64,000 nucleotides of DNA. Origin: Hirundichthys speculiger. Its lineage: Eukaryota > Chordata > Actinopteri > Beloniformes > Exocoetidae. The position numbers and the translations under genes are program-made. The stretch is from the NCBI GenBank assembly GCA_018398805.1, contig JAGFBZ010000261.1, positions 992,001-1,056,000 of the forward strand, in the 5' to 3' direction. The notes beneath the pieces are model-generated. The model saw only the letters and a program-made list of their open reading frames with translations. It did not search any database and was not told the DNA's origin. Positions 43,206 through 56,487 of this stretch are shown here, piece by piece; within the stretch, counting starts at the first letter, position 1; each line of letters opens with the position of its first letter.

Positions 43206-43396
43206 ATTTACTGTCTTTTGGAAATATTAATTATTGAGTTGTTTCTGGGTCTTTCTGACCTAAATTAAAAGGCCATTTCACTGTTTTGTGTGTGTAACTG
43301 AAAACTAAATCAGCCCGCATCTCAACCCTCGGCCTTTCATCCTGATTTATGACCTCTGTGTGATTGAATATCTGATTGATTTTCTCCAGGAAATCA

Positions 43397-43433
43397 GTCT
43401 TCCTGTTGCTTCTGATGTCAGCAACAGGAAGAC
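43397..43433. repeat. Perfect 14-bp inverted repeat
   Basis: The arm GTCTTCCTGTTGCT, a 9-base loop and the exact complement AGCAACAGGAAGAC. Not part of a recognised transposon. Confidence 0.75.
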
Positions 43434-46239
43434 AAATAGGAACAGTTGATCTGCATACAGAAACAATACAGACTATATGAAACCAGTCCATAAGTACTTC
43501 ACAATGATTTCAGCAAGGACACAAGTGAGTAAAGGAAAGGAAGCAAGGGGTTGAGATCAGGATGCACATCCATGACCTCTGACACGTCTGGCACATCCCC
43601 CCCTGCTTTCTTTTCCTCTTGATCCTCTTTGTGGAATTTAAACAGATCAAACAGATAAATTGTTCTTTAATGGAGACGACAGCTGTGACCACGCACACGT
43701 TAACACACATGTCCTCTGCCTCCTGCAGCCTCCCCTGGGAACTTCCTATCTGACCGTCTCCCAGGAGAGAAGCTGCAAACGGCCCATTATTCATTCAGCT
43801 GTTGGTCACAGGCTGCAGCTGCCCTGATTGGTCACTAAGGGTCAGGTGGTTACAGAAGCTGGATTTAATGACATGCTGGATACATTACAGTGCAGTCTGC
43901 ATTTGAAGACTTTAACAGTGCACCGTAAAGCCGAGTGCGAGATCAGAAATCAGAGTCGTGGAAGTGATTCGTCAATCAATTAAGCAATGTGTTGGATGTC
44001 TATTGATGTGTTCATTTATATGCTGATTCTCGAGAATGTAAAGTGCAGAAAGGTCATTAATGGAAAAGACTGCAGGGGCAGACTTGAAGATTATATCAGT
44101 CATCAGAAGCCGTCAATCAAACAGGGTCATAAAGGAAGGACATGAGGAGGCAAATTTAATTGAAAAGACAGTCAGATTAGTTTCAGCTTTATAGGTTTGG
44201 AAAGAGAACTCTGGCTGTCATCACGTGATGTCTCCAAATATATATCAGTTTCCAGATCTGAATCTGTCTGATGCATAAATTCAGTTTGTTCAGCTTAATG
44301 TCCAGCTGCTCGGCAGATTTTGCAGGTCAGAGTTAATTGTTTTTCAGCAAGCACACGTTGAAAGTCTGTGGCCTAAATGTTCATGTGACCAGACTTTCCA
44401 GAAAATGCCGTGACGAAATCTACGCAGTAGCCTACAGAATCGGGCACCAGCTGTTGAAAGCATTTCTTTAATGTACATGTTAGCGTGTCTGTGTGGACAA
44501 ATGCTGAAAGGCAGCAGAGTTTTTGTACTCGTGTTGAGTCTCTGAGTGGCTGTTGTTGGAATCGAAGTATTTAAATATTTACCTGTAAGACTCAGGGAGT
44601 ACACCCTCCTGCACGCTTAATTAAAATGATCCCAATCGACATTAATAAGATGGTTGGTTCTTCTTTTGACAGTGTTCTAACGTTTCAGCATATTTCATGA
44701 AATGATATTGAAAAAGACAGACAAGCTACACGACCTCTTTACCGCGGGAACAAAAGCTACAAAAGAAATGAAAAAGACATACATTTCTGTTTCGACTCAG
44801 TATTCAGAAGGACAAATCAATCTTTAGCAGAAGCTTGGAAGATGCAGGATTCATGCTCAAGCGGGGGGTTAGTTGGTGCCCAGGGGCCCTTAAAAAGATA
44901 ATTGTATCCATGTTCATGCTTGACTGTGTTTGTGAGGGACTTTAAATCCACTTCAAACTGAAAATGCATCAATCGATGTTTAAGATATGCTTTCACGAGT
45001 GCTGTTGTGCGTGCCTGTGTGCGTTTCCAGTTCTTTTAAAAATTTAAACTCTTTGACCTAAAAGCCTTTTGGCTGTTATGTTATTTTTATAAGACACAGA
45101 TACATGAACACACGCACATACTATCATGTACACACAAAGTAGCGCAAACACACAAAGATGATGAGCAGGATGGGCCATCTTTCTCCTCATGCTGACTAAA
45201 AGTCATCATCAGATCACAAGATGAAGACATGTTGAGGTTAAGGTTAGTGTTGTTAACCACGTTATGCCCTCTGAAGTGTTTTGTGACAGAGAGATTCTGC
45301 GCGTGGATAATAAACAAAGTATTTTTAGTTCTGTTGCTACGAGAGCAGCAGGACGACGAACTGCTGCTGAACCGCCTCCTCTCTCTCGTGATGATGTCAG
45401 CCTGGCGGTCGCGGTGCAGGGCCTTCAGGCTCCAGAGCATCGCTGGATCATCGCAGTGCTGCAGATTAGGATCAAAGTGTCTCTGACCCCTGGACCAAAA
45501 GTTCCTGGGCGACTGTTTGAACTGTACAAAACCTGAAACACCTGATAAAATGTAAGAGCTTACACATGAGTCCTTTCAGTTTAGTCTACTGATGAATTAG
45601 CTTTTTTTTCCAGCCAATCCTTTTTGTCTGAAATAAACTACTGTGTATCTGGTCTTTTAATAACTATTAAGTTTTTCCAAGAGCCTGAAATGCTTTAGTC
45701 ACACAGATGAGGTTCTTCTTTTAAAGAAGAGCAGAGATTTTCTGCAGATGATATGGTTGACGTTGCTGTTTTTTGGTGGTTTGTCTCCAGAAGAAAGTCA
45801 CTCAGTAGCTCCACCTGAGGAGTACACAGGCTGGGTATTGTCATCATATAGAAAAACAAAACTTCATGAATACCATTAACAGCGTGGCAGCTTGTTCGTT
45901 AAGCAGTCGCGGGGTGAGCTTGCAAAATGTGCAAAAAGGTGAATAGAAACATTACTGAAGGAAATGAAAGGAAAAAAGGACTGAAACAATGCAACAAAAT
46001 GAGGAAAGATGCAAGGTTGAGATGAATAAATGAGGTCGAGGCTTTGAACAGACGCTGCAGGGCTCTGAGTCACACAGTTACCATCCCCCACCCCCCCCCG
46101 TAATCCTCCCTGCTTTAACTGAGAACAAACTGTAACACTGACCTGGTACATCGGGCCTCTGCGTGTGTGTTAATGTGTGTGACTATGTTAATAAAACATG
46201 TTATAACAGTCCCCCTACCCTCATGCCTATAACTCCCTC

Positions 46240-46315
46240 CCAACACACACACACACACATACAGAATAATTAAACCAGTAGCATCAGACAGCGAACGAGC
46301 AACCAAGATGATACA

Positions 46316-46353
<38 letters not shown>
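46240..46353. repeat. (AC)n and (GA)n microsatellites
   Basis: A short AC run at about 46243-46258 is followed by a pure GA run at about 46318-46353. Confidence 0.85.
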
Positions 46354-46356
<3 letters not shown>

Positions 46357-48956
46357 GGTGTAAATAATTTACCGGATTCTGATGTGAATACGAATCAGCC
46401 TCCACTGTCTCTGAGTAAATGATGCTCTTAAAGCACACATACATTTACACACCAAAACCTCAAGGTTGGTTTGACATCTTTGTGCAGCCTGGAACCCCAA
46501 AATGTGTCACTGGGGACCTCATTACTCTGTTTTATTTTCTATACCCAAAAACTACCAAGTGAATTATTTTCAACGTCTGGTCTCAGTGACTTATTTGTAA
46601 CTGGTCCACAATTTCCCAGTGTTCTGACAGCGAATGGAAGAATGAAGTAACTTCTCAGGTTTTGAACACTCAAAGTTCAAATGTTTATTTAAATGTTGAG
46701 AGGTCAATCAACGACCAGTTGAAGGAAGGTTCTGGAAAATAACCTCAGGTCTATGATCGATTGTAAAGAGTACATTTACCAAAACCAGCATGAATCAGAG
46801 CAGTTGTGAGTGAGAGCAACACATTAAACACTGTTTGTGTTTTCACTCAAGACCTTTGGTCCCTAATAAAAGTTTTTCATTCTGTATCATCCAATAATAA
46901 ACTTGGGGTTGTTTAAACTCTGCAATGTTCCTTTAACTGATGAAGAAAAAAGGGAGAGGAAAAAAATAGCAATTTAACGAAACACAGCAACAACAAAAAA
47001 AAACAACAACAAATTATCACCTAAAATCACACCAGAAGAACGACAGCTTGACTGACGGGGTGATAACACATTCCCAGGTGGTGCTGCCTGCGTGCTGCAT
47101 CACACCCTGCCTCAGACTGTCTGGTGAAGATAGGTCATCATCTGTTGTGATGAAAACAACAGAACTTTGCAAAGAGCAAGCAGAACTTCTCCCACACTGT
47201 TTTGGAGTATCCCAGGACTTATTCTGTTTTTTCTTTTTTTTCACCTTTTAAGCACAACACAAACTGGAATACAAAGCAGAAATTGTGTTCTCCTCTGAAA
47301 ACATCTTCCTCCTGCATTATCTTTCCTTTCATGACATCTGGTCCATTTTGTCCGGTTTATCTTTTTGCAGGGCTCCATCAAAAGAGGGAGTCAGTTTGAA
47401 ATGTGCACAGTGTGTGGAAACAAAAACAGTAGAACTAAAAGGATGCATGAGAATTATTAAGAGCTCATTAAGTTAATAAAATGTTGCTGTATTTTGTGTA
47501 AATCATGCAGACATGGAAGGACATTTTGCATATTATTAAAGAAACGTGACGGTTAATTTGCACCCATTCATAGATAACACAAATTTTTTAATATAAAATT
47601 ATAATATGCAATATTTTCTGCAGATCGAGGTCAAATATAAACCTATTCATCCAAAGCTCTGTTGCTGTTCAAAGAGCACAGTAAACACTTTATATCTGGT
47701 TCATTGATTGTGTACATTTGTCACAGAGAGATGAAGCAGTGGTGGTGACAGAGAGGAGGCTTTATTAAAGCTGGCAAGACGTTCCCTTAAGGTGGGCTCT
47801 GGTTTTCAGTATATCCTGCAGCAAGACGAAAGTTCAGCACGCATAATGGCAGCAGATTACTCATCAAGAAATGCCCACACATGCATACATGATCACGCAC
47901 ACACACAGTGATGTACCAGAGTAAGTGTTAATGTGTGCTGTGGAGGTGGAGCTGCGTAATGGAGCTGTTTGTCCTGGCCTACATCTGCTCAGCTCTTCAC
48001 CACAGCTCACTGACCCAATCTGTGTCTCTCGGTGGGCGTTTGTGTTGTGTTGATGTGGCGATAAGTCACATTAGGGCTGGAAAAAAATGTAAACCCACAT
48101 GCAGCACCCACACCCCGAGAGATGCTGCACAGATAAGGTGATCATCATGTACATCGAAAAATAGGAAAGCTTTACAATTAATTAACGACATATTGTAAGA
48201 TATTGTATTATGCATTCAATCAGAAGGATTATATCAACAAACTCATCATGAAATTTGTTGAGAAATGTTACTGTTTTGACTTAATTCTCATAAACAAATG
48301 GTTAGACAATTTCAATTAGGTAAATGCATGGCATTCATATCCATATGTCACTGAAAACCCTCATTTATGAAAAATGAAAGTGTTCGACTCATCACACTTC
48401 TTAGAATATCCACTCGGGTTGTCACTCTGTTGTTGCTTGTCACCAGTGAGGCAGCAATCAGACCAGGACAATACCTTTGAATCTTTATTTTTTCTAGCTT
48501 ACCAGTTTAGTCTAGTAACCTTATTTTTTCTTCTCATCTCAGCCTGTTCAGCTCAGCACCTTCCTCCATGGGTTTCAGAATAAATCACCTTTAAATAATT
48601 TCCCCCTCTGTTGGCCTACTTGTCTTTGTGTCACATTCAGGGCTACTGGGGCTCACAGGAACCCGGTCCACGTTTACAGTGGCCTGGATTGACAATCGCC
48701 CTTTCCTCTTGGAAGTTAACTGTGATCGTCTGAAAATACCGAACAACTTCCATCCATTGTTCTTTGGCACCTGCTGCAGCTAACTGCCTTGTTAGCTTAT
48801 TCCTTTCCACAACAAAATATAGAACAAGCTAATGTGAGACTGGTAGTTTGATATTTTCTGCATTCCCAGTCTGCCTAGTTTCAGCATGGAAACTGAGCTT
48901 GGCTAACTAGCCTCGTGTCATGATGTGAGTTTAAAAAGATTTGATTTAATTGTTTT
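46354..48956. other. Intergenic, no gene seen
   Basis: No coding exon, RNA gene or clear transposon recognised; open frames are short. Confidence 0.4.
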
Positions 48957-49137
48957 CATTTGCCCTTATTCTCTTGAGGTTGTTTATTTGAAAACAAAAA
49001 ATACAGAAAATGAGTGCTGGGGGAGAAAGTTGGAAGACAAACAGCAAAGGGGCCACAAATCTGAGCTGGCTGCACAAGGGCCATAGCCTCTGTACATGGG
49101 AAGCCTGCTCAACCAAGTGAGCTACCTGACACTCCCA
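48957..49137 (-). repeat. tRNA-derived SINE copy
   Basis: Read on the minus strand it starts 'gtgtcaggtagctcacttgg' with the A-box-like 'ttgagcaggcttcccatgta', then 'cagaggctatggccc', then 'gtggcccctttgctgtttgtc', and ends with 'caaataaacaacctc'. This order matches the common fish tRNA-SINE; the B box is eroded. Confidence 0.7.
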
Positions 49138-50230
49138 CGTAGCTGTAGGCTAACAAAATGTGATGTTGGGACACCTTTTCACTGCTTTCTAGCCTGGTGA
49201 ATTTCTTGTGAGGTTCAACATTCAACGCCAAATCAGTGCCTTCCCTCTCCTCTGTGCAGATATCACGTGTCAAACTCAAGGCCCGCGGGCCACATCCGGA
49301 CTGCCGTGTATCATATCCGGCCCGCGAGATCATTTTACATTATCGTTATTAATGGCCCGTTGATATGAAGCTCTGTTTAACAATACTGCACAGAACTACA
49401 GATCCCAAAATGCAACGCTTCAGTGGCCTTGCCACACACTTCCTGCGTCAATCAAGTCCAGTTTCAAGCTTCATCTGCAGAGTGGACTCCAATTTGCGCG
49501 TAACAGAAGAAGTAATGGACATTAAATCGATGCACGGGACAACAACTGGAAAAGACATTTTTGAAAACGTCTGTCAAAGTGTAACAGACATGAAACTGCC
49601 CTGACAAACTTATTGGACTTACAACAGATGGAGCGCCAGCAAAACAAAAACATTTTCTTTTGTACTGCTATTTTACAGTTACTTATATGCTTGCATTTTA
49701 AACAGAAAAATAATCTATATTTATATCACATATGCTTGATTAACATTTGTTTGTGAGCATTACTTGGAGTGACAGTCATTAAACCTGTACCTATACCTCT
49801 AAAATTCTAACACTTTGGATACACATATTATTAGATACCTAGACTACAGACAACAAGAAGAGAACAGATTTGGTTTTCCTAAATCTCATTACATTTTAGC
49901 CTTTTAGGTCTATTCTGTGTCAGAATTAACCTGCTTGACACTTTTTATAGTTTTAATATTTTGCTAAGGTGACCCAAAAAGACGACAACCTACTGGCCTT
50001 TTGTTGAGACTGCAAAAATGCTCAAAGATGAAAAAGTAGCTTTATAAAGCATACATTTATTTAAAATATTCATTTTCAGTTGAAAAATTTCTGATATGTA
50101 AACATAAATAATGCCTCATAACCAGTGACATGTGGTGAGATTCATGGCTGGTGAGGCACTGACTCCATCAGAATCAGATTTACACATTTATGAACCCAAC
50201 AGAGGAGATTATTCAACATTTGGTCAGCAG

Positions 50231-50693
50231 TACAGTGATCCCTTAGTTTTCGTGGTTAATGGGGACCAGCACCCCCCCGCAACAATCAAAATCCGCAAAC
50301 TGGAGCCGGAGCCCCCCGAGCCTAAATAATGTGCTCAAAATATGTTTAAACACTGCAAAACAGTAGCGAGGCACTGCAGCGAAACAAGACAAAGGCTCAA
50401 CTGTGGTCTTTCTGCACAACATCCTGTGATGCTTGGGTGATGCGTGTCGGCCAATCAGAGCACAGATTCTAGAGTTCTGGGCCGTCTGCGTTTCTCATGT
50501 TGCTTACAGGAGGCTGTGAGTCATCGTTTGATGTTTCGCTGGCAGCTGCAGCCTCTCGTCTGCTGTGGGGTGGATTTTCGCAGAATTTCAGCAATTATTT
50601 CTTGATTTTTTAATTATAATATATTTCTGAAAAAAATCCGCGAATAACTAAAACCGTAGAACTCAAACCGCAAAGTGGCAAGGGATCACTGTA
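50231..50693. mobile_element. MITE with TACAGTGATCCC termini, 8-bp TSD
   Basis: The terminal inverted repeat TACAGTGATCCCTT / AAGGGATCACTGTA is flanked by GTCAGCAG (50223-50230) and GTTAGCAG (50694-50701), an 8-bp duplication with one change, which suggests hAT. It is non-coding and nested in the degraded hAT transposon. A truncated inverted copy lies at 60250-60441. Confidence 0.75.
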
Positions 50694-50757
50694 GTTAGCA
50701 GATTATGTTTTATATGTCATATCAGCATCTTTTGAAAAGATTTTCTAGGAGCCTTTA

Positions 50758-50890
50758 TTGCAGGGGTGGGCAAATCCAGTCCTGGAGGGACGGTGTCTTA
50801 GATGTTTCCTTCCTTCAGCACACCTGATTCAAATGAATGGCTCGTTAACAGACCTTGATGACAAGCTGATGGTGATCCATTCAATTGACC
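50758..50890 (+). repeat. Fragment of common 'CAGGGGTGGGCAA' MITE
   Basis: 'caggggtgggcaaatccagt', then 'cctggagggacggtgtc' and 'cagcacacctgattcaaatg' are the left end of a very common fish MITE (from memory). The right end is not obvious. Confidence 0.6.
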
Positions 50891-51706
50891 TTTCTTCTTG
50901 CGTTTTCTTCCTTGCCATCTTTCTGTTAACAGATGCTGACGTTACTCTGCTTTGTTGGTTTTTAGGCCTGTCTTTATCATACAGAGGTGCGTTGGCTCAG
51001 TCGGGGGAAAGTTCTCAACAGAGTTTTTGAGCTCAGCAACAAAATCTGTCAGTTCATGGACAGTAAAGGAAAAGTCTCCACCGTTTTGAGGGAGGAAAGG
51101 TGGAAGTGTGAGTTGGCGTTCCTGGCTGACATAACAGCTCATCTTAACGCCTGAAATGTGCAGCTCCAGGGACGTCACCACATGATCAGTGACATGTATG
51201 ACGCAGTGAAGCTGCTTTTATGGGAGAAACAATTCGATCAGATGTCATAAGAGCAAAGAAAACTGAATGATTTGAATTGTTATTGCTGAAAAGCACACAT
51301 TTTATGTATATTTCCAGGTTTTCTAGCAAGTTCATATTTCTAACTTGTATAATGTTGACAGGAGATATTTTTTAGGAGAGCAAAATCTTTTGGGATATTC
51401 AAAAATGTATTTCTTATATACATTGACATAGGAGCAAAGGCATTTTAATGTTATTTTAATGTTAAGTTGCTCATATTTCTAACTTGTATCATTTAACAAG
51501 ATATTTTTATGGAGAGCAAAATATTAAATATAAGTTATTTAGGGTTTAAGTTTATTACAGAATAATATTTCTGTCTGTTTTTATTCATATTTATGTTCCA
51601 AAAACATTTCGTTTTAGTGTGTTCAATAAATGTTTATCTTATTTGGCCCGCGACCTAAAGCGTATTTTGAATTTTGGCCCCCTGTGCAATTGAGTTTGAC
51701 ACCGCT

Positions 51707-53890
51707 GATATAAGTTATGGTAAACTGCAGTTGTTGTTTTTGTGCTATGCATTCTACTTTTTTTTTTATTCATCATGCTACATGCTAAATAGTAAACACT
51801 ATAATACAACACACACAAACATCCTTGATAAGTCAGCTTAGCTCATTTTTGCTATGAAGACTGTTTTATTGAATCAAGAAAAAAATTCTCAACCTGTGAG
51901 ATGAGAGTATTTCATGTGATTTAAAGATTTCTGTAAAAACCCACTAATATATTGAAACAGCTATGAATCTGAGTTTATGAGACCCATGTGAGATGACGTG
52001 TGAGTTCTGAACACTTCACACAGAAAACGTTGCAGTGTTTGTTATGGTGGACTCTCCCCACAATGCATTGCTGTACACAGAAATTGAAACAACATCATTC
52101 AAAGACATCAACAAATAGATTTACAGTCAAGTAAAGTCAGCAAAAAGAAAAAAGTATATATTAACAGTGAAAACAGCAATGGATTCTGCTCACAAAACCT
52201 TTCTTCTTTTAATTTAAATAAACATTATAATGAATAAAAATAAACATTTGTTCAACATACTCTCATTAACCTCGACCAGTACAAAGAATCCATAATGTGA
52301 GTTAGTTCTTTCAGTGTCTGTGCTTTCTTATGCATGCTATCAATATTGATGGCAAATGTGCAAAAACATTCAAAGTGAAGAGAAAAACAGTAAAACATTG
52401 TGACATCAGCATAAACGGATTTAAATGAACGTGAATTTTTAGTGAGACCTGAACAAAACCATAGCAGGACATGAAATCTGCCATGTTTCCAAGAACAACA
52501 GTGTTTGGTGGTAGAAAAAAAAATCTTTCATGTTAACCTGCCATGTAATCCTAATCCTTAACACAAAAAAATTAGTCTGGTAACTCTGGATCTGACCTTG
52601 ATTTCTCCGGGGGGGGCAGTACTAAGAGACACAGAAGAGGCTTCTGGATGCCATTGGAAAGCTTACAACCAATCAGAGAAACAAAGCATGTGATGTAGGC
52701 AGGCTAGCAGATATAAAAGACCCCCAGCAGGAACATTGCTGCCTGTTTTACAATATAAACTTGGTGACCCAAGGAGCTATTAGCAATTCTAAAGCCGTCC
52801 TTTGCTGTTTTGAAAAGTGGCTCTTGGTCAGTCCTGCATGAGTCACATAAAGGCTGCACCTGTCGCAACTGGTTTAGTATATTGTGTACCGCTGGAAATG
52901 GTTGTGAATGGGAGGGGAACCGGAACCGTTCCATGAGAGAAAACCTTCATGAAGGTGAACAGTACAGATGGCTACGCTCCTTTTACGCCGGGTTGTATAT
53001 TATTAAATTAGATATTAAACCTTTTGCCAGCTGTGGCCCTTTGGACGGCTATGAACTGCAATTGGCAGTCATGAGGTTGTAAAAAACTCATTTATTAAAC
53101 AGCACATTGTTGTCTTTTGTAGATCCTTCTTGTTTAACTAATGGAATAACTCAATTGTATAATGATATTTTATTGTTTAGAGTTTTAATGAGTAGAAAAT
53201 GCAAGATTTTTGACATGAGTTGTCTCTGCTTTTTTGCTATTTTTTTGCTATTTTCAGCAGCACGGCAGCTAGTTTACATCCTGTCGCATTTAACAAATAT
53301 TACTGTAAACACACTGTACAAGACGCACGTAAGTTACCTTCACCTGGAACAGTGGCTGGCACTAATTACATCTGTAGCTTGGATTTTGCCAGTTATATTG
53401 ATAAATGTATAACCATAATAAGCATAGAAACTACCAGATCCCAAAACTACCTTTTGACAATTAATTAGATATTTCCAAGTCAATATTTCCAGGAGAACTG
53501 CTTCCTCTACAGTTAGACCTCTGCGATAACATTATACAGACATCTTCTCTAAAATATGCTCACTGTACTCTGAGGTACATAATGAATAGAATAGATCTAG
53601 TGGGTTGCAACTAATTGTTTTTAAGTATTCCTTTGTTATTTGCATTTTTGTGAGATCTTTCCGACTGAATGTTGAATTACTGAATTGTGAACAGCTGCAT
53701 CATTAAACCAGTAGACATTTGTTTAGTGCAGATATTTGTAAAAGTTGAAAAAATATTTGTTTTAGTGGTGAAATATGCTGAGGATGCCTAAATTTGAGAT
53801 GAATGCAATTTAAAATTGAATTTGTTCATCCGAGAAGTAACATTAATTTTTGTAAACCACAAACACACTTTTCCACACTTCAAAACCAGT
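51707..53890. other. Intergenic, no gene seen
   Basis: AT-rich. The 90-residue frame at 52810-53082 and its antisense partner (52704-52934) have no recognisable domain. No RNA gene recognised. Confidence 0.4.
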
Positions 53891-54177
53891 TTAAAGGTCA
53901 AGTATGTAACACTGAAGGCAATATGTTGGTGGGAACATAATATAATACTCATAACTACGTTTGCAGTTGTGTTGAATCATGTACAAATAAGCATCATGAT
54001 TTCATTCCTGACACTGAGGTTTGCCCTCCTCAGCTACACCGAATGTCCCGCTGCCATGTTACTACCAGTAACCTCGATGATACTTCTCAAACACTGGCTG
54101 TAAAGTGGGTGTTTGGCTTATTTCATGACCATCATTAGTTGAACTGTGTCCCTAGGCCATGTATTCTGGCCCTTTAA
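53891..54177. mobile_element. Degenerate MITE with TTAA target duplication
   Basis: The ends TTAAAGGTCAAGTATGTAAC and GGCCCTTTAA give short inverted termini (AAAGGTC / GGCCCTTT) with TTAA on both sides. Internal pieces (aatataatactcataactac, ccatgttactaccagtaac, 'caaacactggctgtaaag') match a very common fish MITE from memory. TTAA sites point to piggyBac- or Kolobok-type mobilisation. Confidence 0.6.
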
Positions 54178-55773
54178 AGAAACATTCCCAGAATTAAAAC
54201 AGCTCAAGATCCATCATTAGACGGTAAGGAGTGAAAACTTTCAACAGGGGTCAAAGCAATTTCAGTCAAAGCACTTTCAGTTAAAACAGAATAACTCAAA
54301 ACTGCTTCATGACTCATGTAGTTTTTGTCCCTAACAAAAAGTTTGCGCTGCTTATAACCTAATAATAGACCTTTGGTTTTTTGAACTCCAGATTGTTTCT
54401 GTGTGTGATTTCTATTGCAACAAACAACCATAACATTTAAACCATTGACAGATGTGGAACAATAAACTTCACCATACAGTGTTCTGCAGACCAGCAGGAA
54501 CCACATCACCTGGCAGAATAATGCTGAGGGAGGAGACAAGACCTTTAGAGTCGCTGCCAGTGTCCTGCAGACACTTCAGGACTTCACCACGTGTGCCATG
54601 CCTCAGTCACTTCGGACTGGTTTGCCTGCAAAAAGGAGATCTCCAAAATATTGCACATCTGGTAGTTAGCGTTAAAGTGCACGTTATGGTTGTCCTGACT
54701 TTGAAAGGTTCAGTGCTTGATCAGTGTGAACAGGAAGAACTGCATAATACAGGGCTTTACTGTGGTAGTATGTGAGCGTTTACTTGTGTTTTCTTTTTCT
54801 TACACCTGTTATGTGTTGCTCATCTGTGTAATTTGTTCATATGTGTTAACTCTGTCAGCGGCCCATCTGCAGCATGTTAAGTCTCTTTTTCACGGCCATG
54901 ACAGGTAAGCTGAATCACCTGCTTCAATGTCTGCAACAAATTTCATCTTTTATTCGCAGTATAAATATGTGGCCATGTATGTTAATGATATTTACATTTT
55001 GTCATGCGTGACGGTGGCATGTACATTTTGTAATGCATGTCAATTGAGCTTTGAATGAATAAGAACTCTAACAAACATGTAAATATAATCTTGTGTGACT
55101 GTAAAACGTAGCCAGAAATGAGGGACTTTGTAGATGTGTAGACTTAGTCTCGTGTTTATTTCGGTATATTTTCAGTCCTGGTTAAATTTTTGTGATGTGA
55201 AATGTTCCTCTCACCATTTGTGTCAGTTACGTTTCTATGAAAAATCAGTTAGAAGTATCCTTAATGAGCTAATATTCGAATGAGACTTTTATTCATAAAA
55301 AACTGAATTTTTTAGGAAAGTTTTTAAAAAAAGGGTATCAGCCTCAAATATCCAGCATTCATCAGATTACGACTGTGCAAATGAAATCCTAATGATTTCA
55401 GTTTTGGGACAAAACGCTACATATTCACAAATATTTTTCTTAACTACACAGTAAAAAAAATGGTAAAGTGATATTGTCGCAAAGGAATTCAGTTCATAGT
55501 GCACAGTGTTTATATCATGTCTGCTGCTCCGTCTCAGCCACAAATTATGAACATTTTTCCTTCTGTTCATTATTGCTTCTTTTCTGCTCATCGTGTAAAA
55601 TATTTAACTCCCTGATTTTTGCTGTAGCTTGACAACACTAGCTGTGATTTAAAAAAAGATATTAGCAACAGTGAGCAGGAAAGACATTTTCTGGACATAC
55701 ATAAAGATCTACAACTAAACCAGGGCTCGGCCATTAATGAGGCTGTTATAAAAGAAAAGCCACACAAGAAGAC
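54178..55773. other. Intergenic, possibly distal plekho1 3' region
   Basis: No conserved coding sequence. TTTATT motifs on the plus strand (for example 55154) could be minus-strand polyadenylation signals for plekho1, but none is decisive. Confidence 0.35.
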
Positions 55774-56487
55774 TTACGGTACATATACATCAGCAAATAG
55801 ATTAGTAAAATTCAACAGAATCAGTGTGAATATTAGAAGTCCATTTCCAGTTGTTTTTTTTTTTTTGTTTTTTTTTTTTGTTAACTTTAAAAAGAAGGTA
55901 GTGCTCTTCAGTGTTTTAATGGTTTTGTGATATTCAAAAAAATTTTTTAATTGAATAAATGTTAAACTCTTTACTTGGTAAAATGCAGGTGTCTTCCTTT
56001 TAAAGCCCCAAACTTTTTTTTTCTTTTCCAAACTCAACAGAGAGGCTTTTTTTGCTTCACTTTCAGCAAAAAGAGACAAAGAGGAAAGACGTCCAGCACC
56101 GTTATAGAAGGTGAAGGGGAGGGCCTCTCCATTAAAACTGTATTTCCTAAAATTAAATGTGACACGTCTGCCATACAGGCAGGCTTCCTTGAATAAAAGG
56201 GCAGCACAAGTAAGAGGGCTTGTACCTGGTGACAACATAGTGCACTCTGGAGGATTAAAGTCATTAAACCTCCTGGAAAGAATTATATTACTGGTTTTAA
56301 AATAACCCACATTTGCTGAGGTGGTCACGTGCATCTCACCGTCCCCAGATTAAAAGATGAAAATCCCCTTCGAAACGGAATTAAAAACCCTCCAATTAAG
56401 CAAATCTTGTCTCTTTTGTGCATAAGCATGCTGTGAAACAGTACAGCCTCCACTTGAGAAGACTGGAGAGACATTTCTAAATCCTTA
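55774..56487 (-). other. Probable plekho1 3' UTR
   Basis: This is sequence immediately downstream of the plekho1 stop on the minus strand. A 186-residue minus-strand frame at 55774-56334 lies here; it is rich in Lys and Phe from A/T tracts and has no recognisable family, so it is treated as UTR. Confidence 0.45.

Larger units (their letters stand above)
42067..46240. other. Intergenic, no gene seen
   Basis: Contains L2-type tail fragments and a hairpin (43397-43433). Open frames of 80-120 residues are scattered on both strands without recognisable families. The 43840-44660 part is unusually free of repeats and contains homeobox-like AT motifs. Confidence 0.4.
49264..51706 (+). mobile_element. 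Degraded autonomous-type hAT transposon with nested insertions
   Basis: The left terminus is 'gtgtcaaactcaaggcccgc' and the right is its inverse, 'tgagtttgacaccgctg'. Two transposase pieces remain: EVMDIKSMHGTTTGKDIFEN (about 49507-49600), followed by LIGLTTDGAP, and after a gap YHTEVRWLSRGKVLNRVFEL, then CQFMDSKGKVSTVLREERW, then CELAFLADITAHLNA (about 50970-51150). These match hAT transposases related to GTF2IRD2/ZBED proteins. The frame has a stop at 49602 and is interrupted by a 463-bp MITE and another MITE fragment, so it is inactive. Confidence 0.8.

Noticed and set aside
52704..53082. Sense/antisense open frames of 76 and 90 residues
   Set aside because: No known motif; complementary frames over the same bases suggest chance.
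55774..56334. 186-residue minus-strand open frame
   Set aside because: Lies in the presumed plekho1 3' UTR; Lys/Phe content comes from A and T tracts and no family resemblance was seen.
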